Source of the DNA: Acidobacteriota bacterium
Lineage (GTDB): Bacteria > Acidobacteriota > Terriglobia > Terriglobales > Acidobacteriaceae
Assembly (NCBI GenBank): GCA_021810815.1
Contig: JAJZHR010000026.1
Location: 1-12,675 of the forward strand
Reading direction: 5' to 3'
DNA: 12,675 bases
This document shows positions 1-6,962 of this stretch, in pieces. Position numbers and translations under genes: made by a program. Positions within the stretch are counted from its first letter, which is position 1. Each line of letters begins with the position of its first letter. The notes beneath the pieces are model-generated. The model saw only the letters and a program-made list of their open reading frames with translations, made no database searches and was not told the DNA's origin.

Positions 1-1869
1 GGCGACGGCGAAGCCGAGACTGGCCCGCTCGCCACCTCCTGGCACTCGAACAAGTTCCTGAACCCCATCCGCGATGGCGCAGTGCTTCCCATCCTCCATC
101 TCAACGGCTACAAGATCGCCAATCCCACGCTGCTCGCGCGCATCACCTCCGAAGAGCTCGAAGACCTCTTCAAGGGATACGGATGGATGCCGCTCCTGGT
201 CGAGGGCGACGACCCGCAAAAGATGCACCAGCAGATGGCTTCAGCCGTCGAGGCCTGCGTGCTGCGGATTCGCGACATCCAGCAGCAGGCCCGCAGCACC
301 GGCCAGCCCGCCCGGCCACGCTGGCCCATGATCATCCTTCGCTCGCCCAAAGGATGGACCGGGCCGAAGGAAGTGGACGGGCACAAGGTGGAGAACTTCT
401 GGAGGGCGCACCAGGTTCCGGTCACAGGGGTGCAAACACAGCCCGAGCATCTGCGCATTGTCGAGGAATGGATGCGCAGCTACAAGCCGGAGGAACTCTT
501 CGACGAGTACGGCAGGCTCTTGCCGGAGCTGCGCGAGATGGCTCCCGTCGGCGAGCGCCGCATGAGCGCCAATCCCCATGCCAACGGAGGCAAGCTGTCC
601 AGGCCTCTCGATCTGCCCAGCTTCTGCGACTACGCCGTTCCCATCTCTGCTCCCGGAGCCAAATCCATCTCTCCCACGGAGACGCTGGGCAAGTTCCTCC
701 GCGATGTCATGCGGCGCAACATGAGCAGCTTCCGCCTCTTCAGCCCGGACGAGAACGCCTCCAATCGGCTCCAGGACGTCTACGATGCCAGCCCCAAGAC
801 CTGGCTCGCAGAGTTCAAGCCGGAGGACGCCGATGGCACGGACATCGCTCCCGATGGACGCGTCATGGAGATGCTCAGCGAGCACACCCTCGAAGGCTGG
901 TTCGAGGGATATGTCCTCACCGGGCGCCACGGCATCTTCAGCACCTACGAGGCCTTCGTCCACATCATCGACTCCATGTACAACCAGCACGCCAAATGGC
1001 TGGACAAGTCCAAGCTCGAAATCGACTGGCGCGCTCCCATACCCTCGCTCAACCTGCTCATCACGTCCGTCGTTTGGCGCCAGGACCACAACGGCTTCAC
1101 CCATGAGGACCCGGGCTTCCTCGATGTCGTCAGCAACAAGAGTGCGGACATCGCGCGCATCTACCTCCCGCCCGACGCGAACTGCCTGCTCAGCGTCGCC
1201 GACCATTCCCTGCGCAGCAAGAACTACGTCAACGTCATCGTCGCCGACAAGCAGCCCCACCTGGTCTATCTCGATATGGACGCCGCCATCATCCATTGCA
1301 CCAAAGGCATCGGCATCTGGGACTGGGCAAGCAATGAAAACGGGGAAGAGCCCGACGCTGTCGTCGCCAGCGCCGGCGATGTCCTCACCGAGGAGGCGCT
1401 GGCTGCCGTCGCCATCCTCCGCGAGCACCTTCCCGATCTCAAGATCCGCTTCGTCAACGTCGTGGACCTCTACCGCCTCCAGCCCAGCTCGGAGCATCCG
1501 CACGGCCTCTCCGACAGGGACTTCGACTCTCTCTTCACCAAAGACAAGCCCGTCATCTTCAACTTCCACGGATATCCCTGGCTCATCCACAAGTTCACCT
1601 ATCGCCGGACGAACCACGCCAACATCCATGTCCGCGGCTACAAGGAGAAGGGAAACATCAACACCCCGCTGGAGCTCGCCATCCGCAACCAGGTGGACCG
1701 CTTCAACCTGGCCATCGACGTCATCGACCGCGTTCCCAGGATGCAGGCCCGCGGAGCACACCTCAAAGAGTGGCTCAAGGGCCAGATCATCGAAAATATC
1801 GCCTACGCCTACGCCGAAGGCATCGATCGACCGGAGATTCGCGGCTGGAAATGGCCTTTTTCGAAGTGA
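1..1869 (+). CDS. xfp: Phosphoketolase (xylulose-5-phosphate/fructose-6-phosphate), 5'-truncated by window edge
   Basis: Thiamine-diphosphate enzyme that splits xylulose 5-phosphate (and often fructose 6-phosphate) with phosphate into acetyl phosphate plus an aldose phosphate, in the cytosol. The frame is open from base 1, so 622 residues are visible; family members are about 790-800 residues long, so roughly 170 N-terminal residues are missing. The fragment opens on the cofactor motif [14 protein letters not shown], then shows the family signatures [10 protein letters not shown] (fragment residues 364-373), a [18 protein letters not shown] stretch and the [15 protein letters not shown] stretch of the C-terminal domain. 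It stops at TGA 1867-1869 and converges on the LysR-type gene, with 184 bases between them in which no convincing terminator was seen. An internal ATG at base 82 is not the real start because conserved family sequence continues upstream of it. Identification is firm; substrate preference cannot be read from the sequence. Confidence 0.96.
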   Translation, partial: GDGEAETGPLATSWHSNKFLNPIRDGAVLPILHLNGYKIANPTLLARITSEELEDLFKGYGWMPLLVEGDDPQKMHQQMASAVEACVLRIRDIQQQARSTGQPARPRWPMIILRSPKGWTGPKEVDGHKVENFWRAHQVPVTGVQTQPEHLRIVEEWMRSYKPEELFDEYGRLLPELREMAPVGERRMSANPHANGGKLSRPLDLPSFCDYAVPISAPGAKSISPTETLGKFLRDVMRRNMSSFRLFSPDENASNRLQDVYDASPKTWLAEFKPEDADGTDIAPDGRVMEMLSEHTLEGWFEGYVLTGRHGIFSTYEAFVHIIDSMYNQHAKWLDKSKLEIDWRAPIPSLNLLITSVVWRQDHNGFTHEDPGFLDVVSNKSADIARIYLPPDANCLLSVADHSLRSKNYVNVIVADKQPHLVYLDMDAAIIHCTKGIGIWDWASNENGEEPDAVVASAGDVLTEEALAAVAILREHLPDLKIRFVNVVDLYRLQPSSEHPHGLSDRDFDSLFTKDKPVIFNFHGYPWLIHKFTYRRTNHANIHVRGYKEKGNINTPLELAIRNQVDRFNLAIDVIDRVPRMQARGAHLKEWLKGQIIENIAYAYAEGIDRPEIRGWKWPFSK

Positions 1870-2053
1870 TTTTGCAGCGTTTTTTTCACGGTCGAAGCTC
1901 GCGTTTCCCGCGCCGGATGCGGTGATTCGAAAACTGCCGGTGAAACCCTGAAATCGCCCGTTAAGACCGATGCAGCTGGGGGAAAGCCCGGAAAACCCGA
2001 TTCGCCACCAGGCTCTACCGATCAAACCCCGTGAATTCCCAGCCATGAAGCGG

Positions 2054-2998
2054 TCAGGAGCCAGGGCGAGCAGGTGCTCGCCTGCCAGTGGAGCGCGGCG
2101 CCAGATCGAGCGACCCAGCCAGCAGAAAACTGCGAAATGCGCCTATATTTCCCGTTGGAGCAGGCCCTGCGGGATACCCGATGGAGAACTGCCGCGAGAG
2201 CTTCAGGCCGCGGACCCGAGCCAGTTTCAGCGTCCCAAGAGACAGTTGATTCCGCACCGCCCATCGCGAAACAAACGTAACCCCCAACCCCGCCTCCACC
2301 GCGCTCAGCAGACCCTCCGTGGAGTCCAGTTCCATGCTGATCCGCAGGCTCTTTTTCTTCAGTCCCGCAGCGAGCAGAGCCTTCTCCACCACGCGCCGCG
2401 ATCCGGAGCCGAATTCCCGCATCAGCAACGGCTGCTCCTTCAGAGCATCGATGTCGATCTCCTGGTCTGCCCATTCGTGGCTTGCGGGAACAACGAGCAC
2501 CATGTGGTCCTGCATGAAGGGTTCGAGGTGAATGTCCTTTCGCAGCGCCGGACCCTCGACCAGAGCAACGTGGATCTGACGCGCAACCAGGGCCTCCAGC
2601 ATGGTGTCTGTGTTGCCGCTCCGCGCGGTCACTCGAATGCGCGGATTCGCCTTGAGGAAGCCAGCGACCAGGTTGGGCAGAAGGTACTGTCCGATGGTCT
2701 GCGAAGCACCGACGGACAGCGCTCCCGCCTGCTCTCCTGAAGCTGCAGCGACAGCGACAAACGCTTCGTCGGAAAGATTCTTCATCTTCTCCGCGAAGGG
2801 AAGCAGAGCCTTGCCGCCGGGCGTCAGAGCGATGTGGCCGCCGCTGCGATCGAAGAGCGGCACGCCAAATTCATCCTCCAGCGCCTTAACCTGCTGCGTC
2901 ACTGCTGGTTGCGTCAGCAGCAACTCCTCAGCAGCGCGGCTGAAGTTCAGATGATGGGCAACCGTTCGAAATACGCGGATTCTGAAGTTCTCGATCAC
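2054..2998 (-). CDS. LysR-family transcriptional regulator, CysL-like
   Basis: DNA-binding regulator of 314 residues, close to the usual ~300. An N-terminal winged helix-turn-helix (about residues 1-60: FSRAAEELLLTQPAVTQQVKALE, then GVPLFDRSG and LTPGG) is followed by a type 2 periplasmic-binding-like effector domain (about 88-290). That domain begins VGASQTIGQYLLP and contains SGNTDTMLEALVARQI and LVEGPA, a pattern typical of the CysL/YwfK-like branch, some of which control sulfur assimilation genes. I chose the GTG at 2996-2998 because AGGAGG lies 4 bases upstream and the HTH begins right after it; a frame extension to 3061 adds 21 residues without family character. It is divergent from the secreted LVIVD-like gene and convergent with the phosphoketolase gene. 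A sulfur-related effector is inferred only from subfamily resemblance and the nearby thiosulfate dehydrogenase-like gene. Confidence 0.92.
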   Translation of the reverse strand: MIENFRIRVFRTVAHHLNFSRAAEELLLTQPAVTQQVKALEDEFGVPLFDRSGGHIALTPGGKALLPFAEKMKNLSDEAFVAVAAASGEQAGALSVGASQTIGQYLLPNLVAGFLKANPRIRVTARSGNTDTMLEALVARQIHVALVEGPALRKDIHLEPFMQDHMVLVVPASHEWADQEIDIDALKEQPLLMREFGSGSRRVVEKALLAAGLKKKSLRISMELDSTEGLLSAVEAGLGVTFVSRWAVRNQLSLGTLKLARVRGLKLSRQFSIGYPAGPAPTGNIGAFRSFLLAGSLDLAPRSTGRRAPARPGS

Positions 2999-3028
2999 CC
3001 TTCCTCCTGCCTTTCGCTCCCTGCCTTT

Positions 3029-3049
3029 CGGGCTGTGGAGAACAGCCCG
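3029..3049 (-). promoter_or_regulatory. Hairpin in the leader of the LysR-type gene
   Basis: Perfect 8-bp stem CGGGCTGT/ACAGCCCG with a 5-base loop. It begins 31 bases upstream of the GTG start. On the - strand the loop reads TCTCC, which contains a CTCC complementary to part of the AGGAGG ribosome binding site. A role in translation control is possible but is only inferred. Confidence 0.35.
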
Positions 3050-3074
3050 GGACGCATCCAATTTGTAGAGCAGT

Positions 3075-3096
3075 CCGACATAACGAGCTTATACGG
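3075..3096. promoter_or_regulatory. Candidate LysR-type operator between divergent genes
   Basis: Imperfect dyad in the 172-base divergent gap: CCG-AC-ATAA, five bases (cgagc), TTAT-A-CGG. The arms match except for one bulged base. The AT-rich ATAA/TTAT core in a GC-rich context, and its place between a LysR gene and a divergent target, fit an autoregulatory binding site. It is not a textbook T-N11-A box. Confidence 0.4.
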
Positions 3097-3170
3097 CATT
3101 GCTCCTTCTGATTGGGAAATGGTGCGAAAGAGGCACAGACTTGATTCAGATTTGAGAAGGGAGCTACACC

Positions 3171-3878
3171 ATGAAAAGCACAAACGCACTCCGCATTGCT
3201 CAGCTTGCACTCGCCGGACTCGCTGGACTGGCCCTTGCAACCCCGCTTCAGGCCGAGATCCACTCGAGGTCCAGCGAACTGGTCGTCGTAGAAGCGCAAA
3301 ATCTGCCAGAGCAGGCGCGAATGCCCGGCAATTCACTCTTTCTCTATGACGATAACGAGGGTGATACCTACCTCTATGTTGAGCAGCAGCAAGGCGCTCT
3401 CCTGAGCGTCTTCGACGTCACGGACCCAGCCAGCATCAAGCTGGTCGCGTCCCAACCCCTGACGGTTCCAGAAGCGTTCGACTTCGTCCGGCCCCTCAAT
3501 GGAAACGCTGCATTCATCCGCTTCCGCGACAACAAAGGCGTCGCTGTCCTTGACCTTCGCAAGCCGAAGGCGCCCGCGCTGAAAACGGTGAACGCGTTCT
3601 CCATCTCAGGGTCGGCAGAGGCGCTTGGCGAAAGCGGCTTTCTGATGGTGGACGAGCCCCGCAACTACACCGGCGTGGTCCCTCGCGACTACGAGGTGGT
3701 GGACACCTCCGCTCCTTCTGATCCGGCGCTGCTTGCGACCGTGAAGCAGGTAACGAGCAAGGTCGTCAACTGCGACACTGGAACCACTTTTCTGCTGGGA
3801 AGCGGCGGCCTCACCGTCGTTCGCAGGATCAGAGTCGAGAAAGAGCACAAGATAGACCTGATGCAGCAAGTGAACTAA
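3171..3878 (+). CDS. Secreted protein with LVIVD-like beta-propeller repeats
   Basis: Unknown function; 235 residues. A Sec signal peptide is clear: positive start (MKSTNALR), a hydrophobic Ala/Leu core, and an Ala-x-Ala site before Glu29 (TPLQA|E). The mature part holds three spaced units with the pattern hydrophobic-hydrophobic-D-x-x-x-P: LLSVFDVTDPASI (about 77-89), VAVLDLRKPKAP (124-135) and YEVVDTSAPSDP (174-185). These resemble LVIVD repeats, which form propeller blades in surface or periplasmic proteins; three blades is few, so it may pair with others or be shortened. The ATG follows an AGGGAG ribosome binding site. It is divergent from the LysR-type gene and is a plausible target of it. 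The last codons (GTG AAC TAA) lie inside a 23-base tandem duplication, so the present C-terminus could be a recent change. Confidence 0.75.
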   Translation: MKSTNALRIAQLALAGLAGLALATPLQAEIHSRSSELVVVEAQNLPEQARMPGNSLFLYDDNEGDTYLYVEQQQGALLSVFDVTDPASIKLVASQPLTVPEAFDFVRPLNGNAAFIRFRDNKGVAVLDLRKPKAPALKTVNAFSISGSAEALGESGFLMVDEPRNYTGVVPRDYEVVDTSAPSDPALLATVKQVTSKVVNCDTGTTFLLGSGGLTVVRRIRVEKEHKIDLMQQVN

Positions 3879-3922
3879 GCAGGCTCAAGCAAGTGAACTT
3901 GGAAGGCTCAAGGCAGTGAACT
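3867..3922 (+). repeat. 23-base tandem duplication across a stop codon
   Basis: Copy 1 (3867-3889) and copy 2 (3890-3912) share CAAGTGAACT and GGCTCAAG, differing only in the middle; a partial third copy (3913-3922, GCAGTGAACT) follows. Copy 1 contains the TAA stop of the secreted LVIVD-like gene (3876-3878). In copy 2 the matching TAA position reads TTG. The arrangement looks like slippage or unequal exchange. Confidence 0.75.
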
Positions 3923-3930
3923 ATTTCCCG

Positions 3931-3960
3931 AATGGGGTGGGACTCCGATCCCACCCCATT
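3931..3960. terminator. Perfect palindrome after the LVIVD-like gene, possible terminator
   Basis: Perfect 12-bp stem AATGGGGTGGGA / TCCCACCCCATT with a 6-base loop, starting 52 bases after the stop codon. No T-run follows on either strand, so it may be a Rho-assisted or mRNA-end-protecting hairpin, or a dispersed palindrome, rather than a classical intrinsic terminator. Confidence 0.5.
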
Positions 3961-4140
3961 CTGCGCCTGAAGCACAAGCTCGATCAGATCTCGAAGATGC
4001 GCGCCGATGTATACACCGCTGTCTTTGCCATCAGCGTCGTGCTGGTAGACGCAACGCACAGAGGGCAGGGAGCGCTGAAGGAATGCATGTGTACTTCGTC
4101 GGAGCTTGCCCGGCAACATCTTCTCCAAAGGCAGGAAAAG

Positions 4141-4166
4141 GCAGGGTGCCATCACTGGCACCCTGC
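4141..4166 (-). terminator. Terminator of the tsdA-like transcript
   Basis: Perfect 11-bp stem GCAGGGTGCCA / TGGCACCCTGC with a 4-base loop. On the - strand it is followed by CTTTTCCTGCCTTT and sits 33 bases after the stop of the TsdA-like gene. The T-run is interrupted, so termination may be incomplete. Confidence 0.7.
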
Positions 4167-4198
4167 AAGTAGCTGCCCGGATCTTCCGCTTGCAGGTG

Positions 4199-4990
4199 TC
4201 AGTAGTTCTTGTATGCCTGGTTGAATTTCGGCCGTGGCATGCTATGCACAAAGGCGGCCACGTCGAAAGCATCCTGCGCGGTCAAGCTTTGCGGATAGTT
4301 CTGCGGCATGTTGTGGACGAGGAAGGCCGCCATTTTCTTTGGATCGTCCATGCCTGCGCCGTCATTATAGGAGTTTGGCCCCCACACGGGAGGCAGGATG
4401 GGGGGGACGCCAGCTCCATCCGCTCCATGGCACCCAGCGCATTTGCTGGCGTAGAGGGATTTTCCTTTCACCGGATTGCCGGCAAGCTCGTCAAGCTTGA
4501 CGAAGCCGCGTCCCTTGTAGGCCTCCCCCTTTTTTCCTTTGATCGAGAGTGAATTGACGTAGGCTGTGAGCGCCTTCATTTCCACGCTGTCCATTGGCAA
4601 GGGACGGCCGTTTTCGCTGCGGGCGAAGCACTCCTGAAAGCGCTCCTGCAGGGAAATGACGCGACCGGCCCGCTTGTTGAACATGGGGAAGAGTTTGGCC
4701 ATGTTGATCATGGGAGCAGCGTGGGCGGCGGTTCCGCTCTGAATATGGCAATCGCTGCAAGACAGCTTGTTGCCGACGTAGGCGCTGGCATACTTCGGCG
4801 TCTCGTCGAAGATGAGTTTGCCCAGCCGGATTTGCTGTTTTTCGCTCCCAGATAGCACCGCTGCCGTCTGGTAGGGGGAGGTGCTGGTCGCCGCAGGCGG
4901 CGTGGGCTGCGGGCCGGCGCAGCCCGCAAGCGCGGCCGCCAGCCCGAGGGCGACTAAGCTCAGACCCGTGATGCTGTAGTTGCCAAACAT
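4199..4990 (-). CDS. tsdA: Diheme c-type cytochrome lipoprotein, thiosulfate dehydrogenase (TsdA)-like
   Basis: Likely joins two thiosulfate molecules into tetrathionate, passing two electrons to the respiratory chain; it acts outside the cytoplasmic membrane. 263 residues. The signal peptide ends in a lipobox (LAGC, Cys24), so it should be lipid-anchored. Heme 1 site is CSDCH (78-82) within GNKLSCSDCHIQSGT; heme 2 is CAGCH (184-188). Between them, FPMFNKRAGRVISLQERFQECFARSENG is characteristic of TsdA, and Cys121 sits where the family has its unusual cysteine axial ligand to the active-site heme. Met214, Met220 and Met228 are candidates for the heme 2 ligand. ATG 4990 follows GGAGG by 5 bases and begins 13 bases after the binding-protein stop, so the two are probably cotranscribed. 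Direction (thiosulfate oxidation or tetrathionate reduction) cannot be told from sequence; related diheme cytochromes with other substrates are an alternative. Confidence 0.82.
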   Translation of the reverse strand: MFGNYSITGLSLVALGLAAALAGCAGPQPTPPAATSTSPYQTAAVLSGSEKQQIRLGKLIFDETPKYASAYVGNKLSCSDCHIQSGTAAHAAPMINMAKLFPMFNKRAGRVISLQERFQECFARSENGRPLPMDSVEMKALTAYVNSLSIKGKKGEAYKGRGFVKLDELAGNPVKGKSLYASKCAGCHGADGAGVPPILPPVWGPNSYNDGAGMDDPKKMAAFLVHNMPQNYPQSLTAQDAFDVAAFVHSMPRPKFNQAYKNY

Positions 4991-5003
4991 TGTTTCCTCC
5001 AGA

Positions 5004-5966
5004 CTACTTCGCGTCGATCTCAATCGACTTGAATCCGAACTGGTGATAGATGGCCTGCGCCTCGGGCGTCTTCAGGTAAGCCAGCCACTGCGCCGCGGCT
5101 TCCGGGTGGGGCGCATCGACCATCATGCCGCCCGCATAGATGGCGGTGCTGTTCTGCGCGTCCGGAATTTCGACCCCTGTGATCGGGTTGCCGACCTTCT
5201 TCTGGAACCTCACCTCAGAGGCCCAGGTGACGCCTGCGTCCGCTTTGCCCTCCAGGATGCGCATGGGTGTCTGGCGGTGGTGAATCTCAGTGAGTACAGT
5301 GCTGCCGCTGGCCACCTTCTCCTGATACACCTGCTGATAGAGCTTGTCGCCTCCGGCCTTGCGCAGCGCCGCTGCTATCTGGTTCGCCACACCTTCCCAC
5401 TCTGGGTTGGGCATGGAGAGCCTGACATCCGAGCGGCCCAGATCGTTCAAGGATGCGATGTGCTTCGGATTGCCTGCGGGAACCATGATTTCGAGCGTGT
5501 TGGTCGCATACTCGGTCACGTTCGTCACCTGCTTCTGCTGTTCCATCGCGCGCAGCACACGCGCACCCGCCTCGTAGACGTCAGGCTTCACTTGCAGCGT
5601 GAGGTTGCCGAGCGTGAGCGTGTTGTTCGCGGCGATCTGCTTGCGCAGGATTCCTGGGGGCAGCGTCTCGTAAAAGATACGGCCCGCTAGCTCTGGATGG
5701 AGTTTGACGAAGCCCTCGATCAATTGCGGCAGCACGAAGAACTGGTTGCCGCCGATAAAGAGCACCAGTTTCGCATCTGCAGGATTCCCGTGCAGGTCGG
5801 GGATGTTGTCCACGTCCGGGACGTGGAATTCGTACCCTTTGCTGGCAGCGGGGTTGTTGGCGCCATTGCTCCAGGGTGGTGTTGCCTGTGGCTTGTTCTG
5901 CCCATGCAGTGGGTTCATCAGAGTGGCTCCGAGCATGAGGAGCAGTATTCGATTGTCCAGCTTCAT
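5004..5966 (-). CDS. Periplasmic substrate-binding protein, ModA-like (type 2 fold)
   Basis: 320 residues with an N-terminal signal peptide (MKLDNRILLLMLGATLMNPLHG, cleavage near residue 22) and a Pro/Asn-rich linker to about residue 45. The rest reads as a two-lobed binding protein: LVLFIGGNQFFVLPQLIEGF (67-86), GNLTLQVKPDVYEAG, IMVPAGNPKHIASLNDLG (160-177), GKADAGVTWASEV (240-252) and the C-terminal EAAAQWLAYLKTPEAQAIYHQFGF. The last parts match the molybdate/oxyanion branch (ModA-like). No permease or ATPase gene lies in the window, so it may serve a distant transporter, or act as a sensor or sulfur-oxyanion carrier for the TsdA-like protein encoded just downstream. It has only a weak ribosome binding site (GACGGAAAAAG). 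Ligand unknown. Confidence 0.75.
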   Translation of the reverse strand: MKLDNRILLLMLGATLMNPLHGQNKPQATPPWSNGANNPAASKGYEFHVPDVDNIPDLHGNPADAKLVLFIGGNQFFVLPQLIEGFVKLHPELAGRIFYETLPPGILRKQIAANNTLTLGNLTLQVKPDVYEAGARVLRAMEQQKQVTNVTEYATNTLEIMVPAGNPKHIASLNDLGRSDVRLSMPNPEWEGVANQIAAALRKAGGDKLYQQVYQEKVASGSTVLTEIHHRQTPMRILEGKADAGVTWASEVRFQKKVGNPITGVEIPDAQNSTAIYAGGMMVDAPHPEAAAQWLAYLKTPEAQAIYHQFGFKSIEIDAK

Positions 5967-6096
5967 TTCTTTTTCCGTCGTTTCCAGTTAGTGGGGAAGC
6001 TCTGATTGGCTTGCGGACAGAATTCCTCAGGAGCTAAAGCGGCGCAGATTGCGCACCATGCTACGCGTGGGGTAAGGCCCATGCGCTTCAAGGCTT

Positions 6097-6145
6097 GACT
6101 TGCTCAGAGCTTCACCAATTTCCTTAGGGAATCTCTGAGCAAGTC
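6097..6145. promoter_or_regulatory. Long inverted repeat upstream of the binding protein-tsdA pair
   Basis: Perfect 13-base arms GACTTGCTCAGAG (6097-6109) and CTCTGAGCAAGTC (6133-6145) around a 23-base loop. It lies 131 bases upstream of the binding-protein start, in the 279-base gap that separates that gene from the DsrE-like gene. It could be an operator with widely spaced half-sites or a leader structure. It does not look like a terminator because no T-run follows. Confidence 0.5.
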
Positions 6146-6193
6146 CCTCAGCCAAGCTCTCAGCGTCTAAATCCTGCTGCATTTCATTCAAGG

Positions 6194-6217
6194 AGGGCGG
6201 GACTAAAGTCCCGCCCT
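6194..6217. terminator. GC-rich palindrome after the DsrE-like gene, possible terminator or dispersed palindrome
   Basis: Perfect arms AGGGCGGGACT and AGTCCCGCCCT around two bases, starting 28 bases after the DsrE-like stop on the - strand. The + strand continues TTTC; the - strand has no T-run. With the palindrome at 3931-3960 it shares a G(C/T)GGGAC core, so both may belong to a family of gene-end palindromes. Confidence 0.5.
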
Positions 6218-6245
6218 TTCAAACCAAGACTTCTTCAGATTCTTC

Positions 6246-6962
6246 TTAGATCGTGATGTAGGTGTAGTGGCCTTCGGCCTGAAGCAGAGCAATCGCGGCG
6301 ACCATGGATGCGACCACGAGCACGTCGGGCAGGGTGTGCGCGAGCATCTCCTTGACAACCTGCTCTGGCGGGTCTGAGAGGCCATTGCGCTTGATCATCA
6401 TGCGCGCCTGCGCTTCGGTGGCCGTGTGGCAACTCAGGAACTTCACGCCCCGGCTCTGCAGCGCCTGAATGCTTCCATCCTGGTAGAGCGACGCCTCGTT
6501 GTCTGGGTCCTGCGACGAGTAGTGCAACGTAGCGCCTGCTTTGCTGGCATAGAAGGTATTCTTCAGCGCAGGCTTTCCCGTGTCTGGATCGTTCACCTTG
6601 AGCCATTCGCCGACTTTGTATTTATTCCAGATGAAGTCGTTGTAGTTGATCATGTTTGCGGGACCGTGCAAGGCGGCCACAATCTTGATCTGGGGATCCG
6701 GTATGCCGAAACCAAAGTGAAGACCGTTGAGAGAATTCTTGATGTGGCCGAGAAAGTTGCCATCATTGATGTTGGCGACGTCGAAGACCTGCTTGATGCG
6801 CGCTGGGTCCTTCGCGACCTTGTCGAAGTCGGAGACCTTCCAGTCGGAGGTGGTGTAGACGAGCTGGCCCTCGGCCCGCGGGCCCATCGAGCCAAACGCT
6901 CCGAGGGCGCTGACGCCTGCTGCTGCGGTGGTGACAAACGATCTACGGCTCATGGTGTTCAT
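6246..6962 (-). CDS. Tat-exported DsrE/DsrF-like protein
   Basis: 238 residues. The N-terminus MNTMSRRSFVTTAAAGVSALGAFG is a twin-arginine signal (SRRSFV at residues 5-10), so it is probably exported folded to the periplasm. The body has the DsrE-type alpha/beta pattern: KIVAALHGPANMINYNDF (93-110), a variable middle, then a GVKFLSCHTATEAQARMM segment (172-189) whose single Cys178 sits where DsrE-like sulfur carriers have their reactive cysteine, and a hydrophobic C-terminal strand and helix. DsrE-fold proteins bind or transfer sulfur as persulfide; export of one is consistent with the TsdA-like protein downstream. The start at 6962 overlaps the preceding 73-residue gene by 20 bases and follows AAAGGG; ATG 6953 is an alternative. 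SCH is not a heme motif. The sulfur role is inferred from fold resemblance and context. Confidence 0.68.
   Translation of the reverse strand: MNTMSRRSFVTTAAAGVSALGAFGSMGPRAEGQLVYTTSDWKVSDFDKVAKDPARIKQVFDVANINDGNFLGHIKNSLNGLHFGFGIPDPQIKIVAALHGPANMINYNDFIWNKYKVGEWLKVNDPDTGKPALKNTFYASKAGATLHYSSQDPDNEASLYQDGSIQALQSRGVKFLSCHTATEAQARMMIKRNGLSDPPEQVVKEMLAHTLPDVLVVASMVAAIALLQAEGHYTYITI

Larger units (their letters stand above)
3879..4198. other. 320-base intergenic region between convergent genes
   Basis: It holds the end of the 23-base tandem repeat, the palindrome at 3931-3960 and the terminator at 4141-4166. Open frames exist on both strands here, but they lack ribosome binding sites and recognisable protein character. 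I see no gene in it. Confidence 0.6.

Noticed and set aside
241..2046. 601-residue open frame on the - strand
   Set aside because: It lies opposite the phosphoketolase gene; its length reflects GC-rich codon use, and its translation lacks any recognisable domain.
1870..2053. Terminator between the convergent phosphoketolase and LysR-type genes
   Set aside because: A T-run exists at 1881-1887 but no stem precedes it; only weak 4-bp stems are visible.
3916..4224. Open frame on the + strand between the LVIVD-like gene and tsdA
   Set aside because: It runs through a palindrome and a terminator stem, has no ribosome binding site, and resembles no protein.
4991..5023. Upstream extension of the TsdA-like frame by 11 residues
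   Set aside because: It would overlap the binding-protein gene, and the signal peptide and GGAGG support the start at 4990.
6097..6217. Possible SAM riboswitch, given the sulfur context
   Set aside because: The inverted repeats here do not match the conserved core or junction sequences of known SAM riboswitch classes that I could recall.
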